Source: CAZOKZ01 sp964580585 | Lineage (GTDB): Bacteria; Sumerlaeota; Sumerlaeia; SLMS01; JAHLLQ01 | Reading direction: 5' to 3' | DNA: 58,574 nt | NCBI GenBank assembly: GCA_964580585.1 | Contig: CAZOKZ010000024.1 | Span: forward strand, 1 to 58,574 | Shown: positions 43,243 through 52,322 of the stretch, one piece after another | Layout of the letters: each line of letters begins with the position of its first letter | Numbering within the stretch: position 1 is the stretch's first letter | Made by a program: the position numbers and the translations under genes | Notes under the pieces: model-generated | Database searches by the model: none | What the model saw: only the letters and a program-made list of their open reading frames with translations | What the model was told of the DNA's origin: nothing

Positions 43243-46200
43243 ATGGCTCGTCGTCGCACTCGAAATTCGCCGATGGAATCGTCCTCTGCCGATGCCGCAC
43301 CGCCGCCGGAGCAATCCGTGCGGGAGCCGGTCGATGCTCACGGGGAAAAACGTTTTGGTGCCGAGCGAACGGTCTGGCGCACGCTTGCCTTGGAAGCACG
43401 CGAAGTCGCTCCCCTGGCGACGCTTCTTTTCGTCGTGGGTGCAATTTTGCGGTTTTATCGACTCGGGCACGCGGATTTGTGGCTCGACGAAGTGCTGGTT
43501 TATTACGATGCCATCCAGGGTACGCACGTCACAGTCAGTACTGCTCACAACTTGCATCTGAAAATCGTGGGTTGGTTGCTTCACCACGTGAGCGATTCGC
43601 CATGGGGATTGCGGTTGTTTGGCTGCACAACCGCTTCGTTAGCCGTGCCCGCCATCGTGGTGGCGGCGCGATGGCTGCGCGACCGCCAAACGGCGTTGGC
43701 CGCCGGGTTGCTGATGGCGCTGAATCCGTTTTTGATTTTTTACGCACAAGACGCAAACTACTACGGCACGATGGCGTTGTTGGCAACGGTGCAAACTGCG
43801 TTTTACATCGCGTTTTTCCGCGGCGCGCCCATTTTGGGAACATTGGCGATTTGCGCGGCAGGAGCATTGGCTCATAAAAACCATCCCTTCGCGACGATCC
43901 TGACGGCGTTCGCGTTGGGCGGATGCGCGTTGGGCAGTTTCGTCTATCCGTCGTTGCGACGCCAAGTTTTCGAGTGGAATCCCAAGCGGTGGTTTCGCAA
44001 CCCAACGGTGCCGTTGTTGATTGTCATGGGTGCCGTGGCCGCGCCGATCATTGTGCATGAATCGGAAACGATGAAAACGGCGTTGGAAGCGCGTTTGGCC
44101 ATTGGACAACCGATGTTCAATGTTTCGTGGTCGCTGGATTTTTTTGAATGGGCGGGCTCGCATTATCTCGTCACGTTTTTTCACAACGGACCACTTGCAT
44201 GGAAGTTAGTATGGGTGCCGTTCGCAGCACTTGCATGGGGCGTAATTCGTCTGGCGATGAATACACGGCGACTGCGTCCCTCGTTGCCCGTCGCGGGATT
44301 ATATTTATTGGTGCTGCTGCCCGTTTTGTGGGTGTTGTTCAACATTAAGCACCATGGGTTTTATCCACGTTATCTGTCGTTCATGGTGCCGGGATTTATT
44401 ATCGCCATCGCATTCGGAGCCGCCGAACTGGGCGATCTGTTGCAGGCAAGCGGCAAGGAAACGCTGCGCCATGCGGGTTGGGGAGTGCTCGCCGCCGTTT
44501 TAGCCGTTCAATTACCTTACCTGGTTGATTATTATACAACGGATCGCTCGAATTTTATCGGTTTGCGCGATGAACTCCAGAATCGTCACGAGCCAGGCGA
44601 ACCCGTTATTTTGCCTGCCAAAAATATCCGATGGCAGGCGCGGTATTATTTATCGAAAATGGACCCACCGCTTTGGCCCGCGGATTCACCCGTTGCCAAT
44701 CCAGGCGTGGCGCCCGACACATCGATTTTGTATGCAGAGAAATTCGAGTGCACGGCACGCAGCAAGTTGCTCAACGATTTGTTCGGCGTCAAAAGTGCCT
44801 GGATCGTTTCGGCCTGGCGACATAATATTCTCCCAACTTATTGGGAGTTCATCGATCGCGCGATTCCGACGGTTTACGAAGGCACCGCTAACGGCGACGA
44901 GTTGATGAACGCGCGGCTGCACCATTGGACATATGGCAATCGCGCATTGTTGCCCCATTTGGCAACGCGATTCGAGGATGAAGAACTCGCGCACGAAGGC
45001 GCGTCGCATTGGTTGGGCACGAAGGGGGGCAAGTGGCGTCTGACCAGCAAAGGTCCGCTGGATTTGAAACTCGAAGGGGACGGAGTCACCGTCGAGAGGG
45101 ACGGAGTCACCGTCGAGAGGGACGGAGTCACCGTCGAGAGGGACGGAGACGCGTTGATCGTTGCATGCGAGCACGACCGACCAATATCAGTGAAGCTCGA
45201 CGGCGACACCCTGCCGGGTGAAATCACCGCCGAACCGATTTATTCCTCCAATTATCGCATTGGACCGTTTGACGCGTTGAACTTCGTCGATGACATCCGA
45301 AACAGCGAAAGTTCTTTCGCCGACGAACCGGTTTTTCATCGGCGATTCGATGGTTTTTTTTCCTACGGCTTGTGGGTTCCATCCAACGAAAATCGTCAGT
45401 TGGTATTACGCGCCGTTCAACGTGCGAAGGACGAGGACAAAGGCAAAGGTATTAATCCAAAGGATTTATTTTTCTCCGTCGCGGTCGATGGCGACCATCA
45501 AGGCGTTTGGTACTTGCCCGCAGGGACGGAGGAGCGAATGGCAGAGGTTCCGCTGGATTTGAAACTCGCGCCCGGCAATCACCAGATCGATGTGTACGGT
45601 TTCACACCGCGTTTGGGTTACCTGCCGTTCAACGATTGGGATTGGGCGGGTATGGAATGGAACGCTGGCACGTCAAAAACGCCTGCAAATCGTATCGAGG
45701 AGTTGGGTTTGAATATCAGCGGTCCGCGCAACGCCATCACACCGTGGGCCGATGTGATCGAGGGCGGCGTGGTCGAAGAACCTTATTACGAACGATCGAT
45801 GAGCAACGTGCGCGGGCCTTCGGGCGAACGGGCGCTTGCATTCGATCTCAGCCAGAAAACCGACGCTCCCACGGGAGCTTTCCATCGCCTGTCGCTCGAG
45901 CCTGTCGCGGCTCAACCAGGATCGCTCTTCGGTTACAGCGCTTATGCACGCATCGATGCGAACGATTCATTCGCATTTCAATTATCGACGGTGTTTTTCA
46001 ACCAGCGCGGCGAGGTGATTCACATCCAGAATGGTTCGCAACAATTTCTGATGACGCCCTATGCGAGTACCTGGATGCGTTGCGAGGAGTGGACACCCAT
46101 ACCCGGTGAAGTGATGACCGCCAGCGGCAAAATTGAACGCGTGGCGTATGTTTCCGCCGGCATCATGGTCTTTCCACCCGAACCCACGCGCATCGTCTGG

Positions 46201-46311
46201 GAAGGAAAGCTATACGTGGATTCGATTCGTGCGATGAAAAACGATCCTGGGCTGACCGCACCGACACAATTAGCTGAACAGTTGATTTGGAATCCGTTGG
46301 AAAAAGATTGA
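43243..46311 (+). CDS. GT39/ArnT-like polytopic membrane glycosyltransferase with large C-terminal region
   Basis: A 1022-residue membrane protein. After a charged N terminus of about 55 residues come about ten to eleven TM segments, up to about 440. The first loop has DLWLDE (78-83), the acidic catalytic motif of GT-C enzymes of the GT39/GT83 type, which use polyprenyl-phosphate sugars. The C-terminal 580 residues are soluble and probably periplasmic, with beta-rich segments. A 71-bp tandem repeat array lies there, encoding three VERDGVT-type units. AGGAA precedes the ATG. Its stop abuts the convergent P-type ATPase gene with no spacer. Confidence 0.8.
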   Translation: MARRRTRNSPMESSSADAAPPPEQSVREPVDAHGEKRFGAERTVWRTLALEAREVAPLATLLFVVGAILRFYRLGHADLWLDEVLVYYDAIQGTHVTVSTAHNLHLKIVGWLLHHVSDSPWGLRLFGCTTASLAVPAIVVAARWLRDRQTALAAGLLMALNPFLIFYAQDANYYGTMALLATVQTAFYIAFFRGAPILGTLAICAAGALAHKNHPFATILTAFALGGCALGSFVYPSLRRQVFEWNPKRWFRNPTVPLLIVMGAVAAPIIVHESETMKTALEARLAIGQPMFNVSWSLDFFEWAGSHYLVTFFHNGPLAWKLVWVPFAALAWGVIRLAMNTRRLRPSLPVAGLYLLVLLPVLWVLFNIKHHGFYPRYLSFMVPGFIIAIAFGAAELGDLLQASGKETLRHAGWGVLAAVLAVQLPYLVDYYTTDRSNFIGLRDELQNRHEPGEPVILPAKNIRWQARYYLSKMDPPLWPADSPVANPGVAPDTSILYAEKFECTARSKLLNDLFGVKSAWIVSAWRHNILPTYWEFIDRAIPTVYEGTANGDELMNARLHHWTYGNRALLPHLATRFEDEELAHEGASHWLGTKGGKWRLTSKGPLDLKLEGDGVTVERDGVTVERDGVTVERDGDALIVACEHDRPISVKLDGDTLPGEITAEPIYSSNYRIGPFDALNFVDDIRNSESSFADEPVFHRRFDGFFSYGLWVPSNENRQLVLRAVQRAKDEDKGKGINPKDLFFSVAVDGDHQGVWYLPAGTEERMAEVPLDLKLAPGNHQIDVYGFTPRLGYLPFNDWDWAGMEWNAGTSKTPANRIEELGLNISGPRNAITPWADVIEGGVVEEPYYERSMSNVRGPSGERALAFDLSQKTDAPTGAFHRLSLEPVAAQPGSLFGYSAYARIDANDSFAFQLSTVFFNQRGEVIHIQNGSQQFLMTPYASTWMRCEEWTPIPGEVMTASGKIERVAYVSAGIMVFPPEPTRIVWEGKLYVDSIRAMKNDPGLTAPTQLAEQLIWNPLEKD
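45078..45148 (+). repeat. in-frame 21-bp minisatellite derived from the GGGGACGGAG motif
   Basis: Three exact 21-bp units (45078-45098, 45099-45119, 45120-45140) plus an 8-bp partial copy, each beginning GGACGGAGTCACC. The length keeps the reading frame, adding 7 residues per unit. The first unit overlaps an exact 10-mer at 45076; each later unit contains AGGGACGGAG. Confidence 0.9.
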
Positions 46312-48210
46312 TCAACCCGCCACCACAGGGGACGGAGTCAAATGCGCATGTTCAATAGCGTGGGCGTGCGGTGATTTCCAGAAAAGTAAGCGCAGGCTGT
46401 TGAGCACAACGAGCACGGTGCCACCTTCGTGACCGAAGACGCCAAGCACCAACGGCAGGCTGCCCATCAACGCAAACACGACGAGAATCGACGCGGCACC
46501 AATGGCGATGGTAAAATTCTGTCGAATGACGCGACGCGTTGAGCGGCTCAACTCGATGGCTGTAATTAAATCCATCAACCGGTCGCGCATCAGGACCACA
46601 TCGGCTTGCGCCAGCGCGGCGGCGCTTCCCCGCATTCCCATGGCCACGGCAACATCGGCGACGGCCAGCGCGGGCGCGTCGTTGACTCCGTCCCCGATCA
46701 TCATCACAGGCGACTCGGCACCCATTTCTTCGATCAGACGGTATTTATCTTCGGGACGAAGGCCACCGCGAATTTCCGACATTCCAATGCCTTTGCCAAT
46801 GCGTTCGGCGGCGCCCTGGTTATCGCCACTCAGCATCACGACGCGACGTCCCAACGCGCGCAACCACGTCATCACGCACCCGGCAAACGGACGAATGGTT
46901 TCGGAAAGTAAATAACGCACACGCGCCTGACCGTCGATCGTTAGCACCACACGTGGCGAGTCCGCGTCTTCCGGATTTGGATCGCGGCCAAGCAGTACGC
47001 GTTTGCCCGCATAAATCGCGTTCACACCTTCGCCGGGAACTTCGTGAACATCGTTTATTTCGGCGGGCACAACATGATTAAGGAACCGCCGAACGGAACG
47101 CGCAGCCGGGTGGGTCGAAGCCTCCGCAAGCGCAGCAGCCACCGCGCTCAACTCTGCATCGTTCGCTCCGTCCCCCGTGGTCTCGAACACGTGCGGTTCA
47201 CCGGTACTCAGCGTCCCCGTCTTATCAAACGCCAGGGTGCGCACATCGTTGATGCCGAGAAGCCCTCGTCCGCCGTGGAATAAAATACCGCGCCGTGCGC
47301 CGGAAGAAATGCCCGCGAGCACGGCACTTGGAATTGAAAGAACAAGCGCACACGGCGAACCCGCGACCAGCAGCGCCATCGCACGATACATGGCATCGTT
47401 GAATGGCAACGAAGCAACGCGCCACCAATACAGAAACCCTAGAACCGACGCGCTGAGAATCGCCATCGTGAAGTAACGGCCCACCCGGTCGCTGATTACT
47501 TGCGCCGGTGCGCGGCGTTCGGGCGCCGATTCGATCAATTGCATGATTTTTTGATAGGCGCTTTCGCATGCAGGGCGAATTGCCTCGACCGTGACAAGAC
47601 CAAGACCATTTACACCACCGCTCGGCACCTCCGTCCCCATTTCGGCTTCGAGAGGTTCTTCCTCGCCGTTGATCGCGGACAAATCGACGGTTGTTTTTCC
47701 GATCACCAATTTCGCATCGACAGGAAACCGCTCGCCCGGACGCACAACAAGCAAATCGCCGGCGGCGATATCTTCGAGATACACCTGGGTTTCTTTCCCA
47801 TCGATCAGTCGCATAGCCGTCGAGGGAAATTCTTTCGTTAACTCCTGGATGGCCGACCGCGTGCGCGCTTCGGCGAACGATTCCATCGCGCGGCTGGCTC
47901 CGAAGAGGATCAGTAACGTGGCGCCTTCGCTCGGATGACCAAGCGCCCACGCTCCCACCGCAACGAGCAGCATCAGGAAGTCAACGTCGAGCTTGAGTTG
48001 GCGAATGTCTTCCCATGCTTCGATGATTGGGTGCCACATCCCAGCGCCGAAACTGAAGGCAAACGCGATCCACGCCCATTGCGGCGCAACGGCGTTCATT
48101 ACCCAGGCGACAGCAAGACCCGCGACGCACAACGCGGTGGTGTGCAATTCACGCCGCCATTCAGGAGAGTGTTCCGTTTTCAAAGCAACGATGGGGGCAT
48201 GCAGAATCAT
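46312..48210 (-). CDS. PIB-4-type heavy-metal P-type ATPase
   Basis: A 632-residue metal pump without N-terminal metal-binding domains. It shows the M4 motif SPCAL (about 290), phosphorylation site DKTGT (about 331), hinge GDGVNDAP (about 506) and HEGGT in the last TM region (about 595). SPC with HEGGT marks the PIB-4 group, which exports Co, Zn, Cd or Fe; the metal here is undetermined. The C-terminal end is His-rich (HAHAIEHAH). I chose ATG 48210, with GGGAG 7 bases upstream. Four exact copies of the 10-mer repeat lie in the gene (46328, 46686, 47166, 47629). Confidence 0.93.
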   Translation of the reverse strand: MILHAPIVALKTEHSPEWRRELHTTALCVAGLAVAWVMNAVAPQWAWIAFAFSFGAGMWHPIIEAWEDIRQLKLDVDFLMLLVAVGAWALGHPSEGATLLILFGASRAMESFAEARTRSAIQELTKEFPSTAMRLIDGKETQVYLEDIAAGDLLVVRPGERFPVDAKLVIGKTTVDLSAINGEEEPLEAEMGTEVPSGGVNGLGLVTVEAIRPACESAYQKIMQLIESAPERRAPAQVISDRVGRYFTMAILSASVLGFLYWWRVASLPFNDAMYRAMALLVAGSPCALVLSIPSAVLAGISSGARRGILFHGGRGLLGINDVRTLAFDKTGTLSTGEPHVFETTGDGANDAELSAVAAALAEASTHPAARSVRRFLNHVVPAEINDVHEVPGEGVNAIYAGKRVLLGRDPNPEDADSPRVVLTIDGQARVRYLLSETIRPFAGCVMTWLRALGRRVVMLSGDNQGAAERIGKGIGMSEIRGGLRPEDKYRLIEEMGAESPVMMIGDGVNDAPALAVADVAVAMGMRGSAAALAQADVVLMRDRLMDLITAIELSRSTRRVIRQNFTIAIGAASILVVFALMGSLPLVLGVFGHEGGTVLVVLNSLRLLFWKSPHAHAIEHAHLTPSPVVAG

Positions 48211-48375
48211 GAGAAGTCTCCCTTCAGTTCGATTGAACATAGCGCAGAAGAACTTTCACGACAAACTCTTAATTTTTTTGGTATTCGGCAAGTTTCACCC
48301 GCGTGTGCACCGAATGTTTGGTATCGCAAAAAAGCAGAAGGAATAACGATGACGGACAAACATGATAAAAGAGAA

Positions 48376-48403
48376 TCGGGCGTCCCGTTTCCAGGACGCC
48401 CGA
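48376..48403 (-). terminator. intrinsic terminator of pckA
   Basis: A perfect 10-bp stem, TCGGGCGTCC (48376-48385) with GGACGCCCGA (48394-48403). On the minus strand it is followed by TTCTCTTTTATC, about 43 bp past the pckA stop. Confidence 0.8.
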
Positions 48404-48445
48404 CCCACTCGCACCATATTGTCCCCAGAGGACAATATCCTTGGG

Positions 48446-50053
48446 TTACTTGCCAACTTTGACTTTCGGAGCCGCTTCGAGCATTTCCGCCGATGCTTGA
48501 TCCGCGTACTTTTCAAAGTTCTTGTTGAACATATCAGCCAGTTTGTTGGCCGTCGTTTCGTATTTGGATTTGTCCGTCCAGGCGTTGCGCGGGTTGAGGA
48601 CTTCGGTCGGTACTTCCTCGACCGCTTTCGGAATCGCGAGGCCGAAGATTTCGTCCGTTTCAAATTCCGCATTATCCAACTTGCCATCGAGAATCGCGTT
48701 CACGATGGCGCGCGTGTATTTCAGTTTGAAACGGCTGCCAACGCCGTAAGCCCCACCCGTCCAACCGGTGTTAACCAGCCAAACGTTCGCACCGTATTTC
48801 TGCATTTTTTCAGCCAGCATCTCGGCATACTTCGTCGGGTGCCAAACCAGGAACGCCGCACCAAAGCAGGGCGAGAACGTGGCCTGGGGTTCGGTGATGC
48901 CGACTTCGGTACCGGCAACCTTCGCCGTATAGCCGCTGATGAAGTGATACATTGCCTGGCCCGGGGTCAGCTTGCTGACCGGAGGCAGAACGCCGAAAGC
49001 ATCGCACGTCAGGAAGACCACGTTCTTCGGATGGCCGCCTACGCAGGGAATCTTGGCGTTATTAATGAATTCGACCGGGTAGCTGCAGCGTGTGTTTTCG
49101 GTCAACGAAATGTCGGTGTAATCAACTTCAAATGTTTCCGGATCGTAAACCACGTTTTCCAGAACGCTGCCGTAACGAATGGCGTGATAAATTTCCGGTT
49201 CGCCTTCTTCAGTCAGGTTGATGGTCTTGGCGTAGCAGCCACCTTCGAAGTTGAAGATGCCGTCATCGGACCAGCCGTGCTCGTCATCGCCAATCAGGTG
49301 ACGTTTTGGATCGGCGGAAAGCGTCGTCTTGCCCGTGCCCGACAGACCAAAGAACAACGCCGTGTCGCCCGCGTCCCCTTCGTTGGCCGAGCAGTGCATC
49401 GAAAGCACGCCCTTCTTCGGAAGAATGTAGTTGAGAACCGTGAAAACACCCTTCTTCATTTCACCGGCGTATTCCGAACCGAGAATCACGAATTCGCGCG
49501 TCTTGAAGTTCAACTCGACGCTGGTTTTCGTGGTCACACCCGGCACCTGGGTGTTCGCTTCCATCTGACCCGCGTTGTAAATCGTCCAATCCGGTTCGCC
49601 GAAATCAGCCAGTTCTTCCTTGGTCGGGCGGATCAGCATGTTCCACATGAAAAGCGCATGGTAAGCACGCGAGCAAATGACGCGGACTTTGATGCGGTGT
49701 TTGGGGTCCCAGCCAGCATATGCATCAATGACATAAATCTCGTCGCGGCTGTTCAGGTAATTGATGGCGGTTTCTTTGTTAACCTCAAAGGCATCCTCGC
49801 CAATCGGCATGTTAACGTTGCCCCACCAGATATCGGCTTTGGTGGTTTCTTCCTCGACCACGCGCTTGTCTTTGGGGCTACGGCCGGTCTTGATCATCGA
49901 GTTTGCGATCAGGGCACCGCTCGAAGCAATAACGTAGCGGGACTTTTGAGCGGCAATCTGATAGATTCTCGCCACAGACGGATTGCGGTGAACGATGCGG
50001 TAAGGGCGGTCGTAAACAATACCTTGGTTTTTCAGACTCTGTTCGAAGCTCAT
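48446..50053 (-). CDS. pckA: phosphoenolpyruvate carboxykinase (ATP)
   Basis: A 535-residue enzyme converting oxaloacetate to PEP, the gate to gluconeogenesis. The kinase loop is GLSGTGKTTLS (about 237-247), with the Mn/ATP site LIGDDEHGWSDDG and the family's RAYHALFMWNMLIRP. ATP-type, not GTP-type, by overall sequence. ATG 50053 has GAGGAG 8 bases upstream; the longer frame to 50233 lacks signals. It has its own terminator and stands alone. Confidence 0.97.
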   Translation of the reverse strand: MSFEQSLKNQGIVYDRPYRIVHRNPSVARIYQIAAQKSRYVIASSGALIANSMIKTGRSPKDKRVVEEETTKADIWWGNVNMPIGEDAFEVNKETAINYLNSRDEIYVIDAYAGWDPKHRIKVRVICSRAYHALFMWNMLIRPTKEELADFGEPDWTIYNAGQMEANTQVPGVTTKTSVELNFKTREFVILGSEYAGEMKKGVFTVLNYILPKKGVLSMHCSANEGDAGDTALFFGLSGTGKTTLSADPKRHLIGDDEHGWSDDGIFNFEGGCYAKTINLTEEGEPEIYHAIRYGSVLENVVYDPETFEVDYTDISLTENTRCSYPVEFINNAKIPCVGGHPKNVVFLTCDAFGVLPPVSKLTPGQAMYHFISGYTAKVAGTEVGITEPQATFSPCFGAAFLVWHPTKYAEMLAEKMQKYGANVWLVNTGWTGGAYGVGSRFKLKYTRAIVNAILDGKLDNAEFETDEIFGLAIPKAVEEVPTEVLNPRNAWTDKSKYETTANKLADMFNKNFEKYADQASAEMLEAAPKVKVGK

Positions 50054-50309
50054 ACGAAGTACTCCTCTGGGGGGAATATTGACAAATCCGAGTTCAGCGG
50101 GCCTGAATATCTTTTTTGATACGGGCCGAGTTTTGCAAGCCGAACTCGGAAACGAGAAGCAATTAACTGGATAATCCAGATGATACTTATCGCTGTTAGT
50201 CGCAATTAGAAGCAAGCAATGCCCTCTCGTCAAGGGAATCCGACATGTCTTGTGAAAAAATTCACAAAGACCGTTTTATAAATGAACTTCGCCTTCGATT
50301 TTCCCGATT

Positions 50310-50894
50310 TCAGCTCTTATTTGCGGCAATCCAGCCTGCTCGGGTCATCGCATCGGCCAGTCGATCGTGCCAATCGGCAGGTCCTTCGAGAGTCAATTCA
50401 CCATTTTCTAATGAAAATCGGGCACTATGAAGGGGCTCAAGGCCCGTCACGATGAGCGCAACCATGTGTTCACACTGTGGTTGGGCATGCGGAGCAATCG
50501 TGTACGTGCGAGTAATACCTTCGGATTGATCGGCAGGTTTTTCGACACCAATGACCAGGGCCTCCATGGCAGCGCGCTCCTGCGCAGTGCCAACGATCCA
50601 TAAAGAATTTTCTGTGCGATCGAGCCCAAAGTTTCGTCCAGGCGGAAGTTTGAATACCTGCGGACCATAGAGATAGGGTTTCAGCGTTCCCTGCATCAGA
50701 ATCCCGGCAATGATGGAGAAGTCGCCCTCGTTCATCGGGTATGTCTGGCGTTCCAGGTCGGTCGGCGGTGGCTCTGGCGTGGACGTCGCCACGGGCAAAG
50801 TGCTCGACGTAGCATAGGGATCGTTTTCGTCGTTACCGCCACAACCGGTAAGCAACAGTGCCATCACCATGCAATAAACCGAAACTCTTTTCAT
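50310..50894 (-). CDS. lipoprotein with a secretin-N-like domain
   Basis: A 194-residue lipoprotein with signal peptide and lipobox LTGC (Cys about 18). Residues about 60-190 have alternating short strands and helices resembling one or two secretin N/NolW-like modules (LWIVGTAQERAAMEALVIGV, then RTYTIAP). Those modules line secretion pores; here no secretin channel is seen. ATG 50894 overlaps the stop of the preceding gene by 4 bp, with AGGAG upstream. It is last in a four-gene operon. Confidence 0.6.
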   Translation of the reverse strand: MKRVSVYCMVMALLLTGCGGNDENDPYATSSTLPVATSTPEPPPTDLERQTYPMNEGDFSIIAGILMQGTLKPYLYGPQVFKLPPGRNFGLDRTENSLWIVGTAQERAAMEALVIGVEKPADQSEGITRTYTIAPHAQPQCEHMVALIVTGLEPLHSARFSLENGELTLEGPADWHDRLADAMTRAGWIAANKS

Positions 50895-51193
50895 GAATCG
50901 ACTCCTTTTTGCCCACCACGAATCCACCATCCCAGACCGAGACCCAGCGCGGCGAATCCAAAAACAACAATTAGCAATGAAAATGCCGAGTCGAATCCCA
51001 CAACAGCCAACACCGCGTTGTGAATTCCCCATAAAAGAAGCGCCAACGGTCCGAAAAGCCCGAATACAACGCGCACTCTCCCCTGCCAGGCGGGCCAACG
51101 GCGCGTCGCCGCCCATGAAGCTACCGGCGTCAACACGGCAAGGACCACTAATGCTGCGGTAAAAATGCGTAGATCGAGAAGCAGGTCGAGCAT
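50891..51193 (-). CDS. small membrane protein, three predicted TM segments
   Basis: A 100-residue hydrophobic protein with TMs at about 10-30, 42-65 and 68-92, ending in WWIRGGQKGVDS. I do not recognise a family. The start at 51193 (AAGGAT upstream) fits the operon; a longer frame begins inside the next gene. It is 13 bp after the DUF1232-like gene and overlaps the lipoprotein start by 4 bp. Confidence 0.6.
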   Translation of the reverse strand: MLDLLLDLRIFTAALVVLAVLTPVASWAATRRWPAWQGRVRVVFGLFGPLALLLWGIHNAVLAVVGFDSAFSLLIVVFGFAALGLGLGWWIRGGQKGVDS

Positions 51194-51206
51194 CGTGTGA
51201 TCCTTG

Positions 51207-52322
51207 TCAATATCTCGGTCGTCCGCGTTTGCCGCCAAACAACGCCGACAGCCAACCAAAGCCTGCGCCGGTGCACAAGGCCATGATGATGAAGTCGTCG
51301 AGCGGACCAGGAATCAGGTCGGGCAGGAAAAAATATACAATGCCTGCCAACATCCAAAATCCGCGTCGGGCAAATCCGAATCCACGCTCCATCGCTTCGC
51401 ATGCAGGATCGTGCTGCAATCGACGCCCTGGACGAACTTCGCGCACCATGTTGTCGTATTCGACGAGTCCAAAATCAAGCAACTCTCCAAACGCCGCTGC
51501 GTTATTGTCCAGGTACAGCTTGGTTTCGCCAGTGGAAAGCGCTCCGTGGCGCAGCAACTCGCGCAGGTAATCGAGTTGCACGGCGCTCAGATGGGGACGG
51601 AGTTTATCCGGTATCATCAGCGGGCGTTCCCATTGAACGCGGAAGAAAAAAACCAGCAAAATGATCCCCACCACAGTTTCCGCCATCGGATAAAAAAATA
51701 ACCCCAGTCCGACGAGCACGACGGTCAGAAAAACTAGCCCTCCACGTCGCATGCCTTCGCCCGTGGCAGCCATGACCAACAACACAAGACAAAACACGAT
51801 GAATACCACCATCCCTTTGAGAATGGAAAGCGCCGCGCCAAATCCGGGAATGCGTTCAATGGCCGAAAGAGACTGCATGATGGCAGTCTCAATGGACTCG
51901 GGCAGGGCGCTCAGCCCCAGCGTCGGGTTAAGCGTGGCACACAACGGGATTGTCAATACCACCGCCAGCACAAACAGGACAAGTTGCTGCGTCGAACGAC
52001 GCCAATCGCCCAGTATTTGCCATTGCGAGGCGAGCGTCAGGACGACGAGCGCGCTCATTAGAAACGCCGCCGTCAGAAAGATTGGATTTTGCGCCCAAGG
52101 CGCTCCCATCGCATCGATCAGGAACACGGATGACGCCAACAATAACCCAAGGCGAAACGTTAGTTCCTCGGGACGCAGCTCGCCGTTTGGCTGCACAATG
52201 GCGTGAGAATCTTCTCCGTCCCCCGGTGGCTCGGGTTTCGGCGAAACAGGCACGGGGACGGAGACCGGAATGCCCGCGGACTTCTCTAACGCCGAACGCG
52301 ATTCGGAATCCGGGACGCTCAC
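51207..52322 (-). CDS. polytopic membrane protein with a DUF1232-like C terminus
   Basis: About 371 residues. A Pro-rich soluble N terminus (about 1-50) is followed by about seven to eight TM segments. A cytosolic stretch (PHLSAVQLDYLRELLRHGAL...) follows, then a C-terminal YFFLPDLIPGPLDD segment like DUF1232/YkvA. I chose GTG 52322, with GGAGG 6 bases upstream and GTGA overlap with the previous stop; an ATG at 52325 is only 3 bases from that SD. Exact copies of the 10-mer repeat lie at 51593, 52214 and 52254. The role is unknown, but the operon suggests an envelope complex. Confidence 0.65.
   Translation of the reverse strand: MSVPDSESRSALEKSAGIPVSVPVPVSPKPEPPGDGEDSHAIVQPNGELRPEELTFRLGLLLASSVFLIDAMGAPWAQNPIFLTAAFLMSALVVLTLASQWQILGDWRRSTQQLVLFVLAVVLTIPLCATLNPTLGLSALPESIETAIMQSLSAIERIPGFGAALSILKGMVVFIVFCLVLLVMAATGEGMRRGGLVFLTVVLVGLGLFFYPMAETVVGIILLVFFFRVQWERPLMIPDKLRPHLSAVQLDYLRELLRHGALSTGETKLYLDNNAAAFGELLDFGLVEYDNMVREVRPGRRLQHDPACEAMERGFGFARRGFWMLAGIVYFFLPDLIPGPLDDFIIMALCTGAGFGWLSALFGGKRGRPRY

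Noticed and set aside
48362..50119. A 585-residue plus-strand frame
   Set aside because: Antisense of pckA, which has all its motifs.
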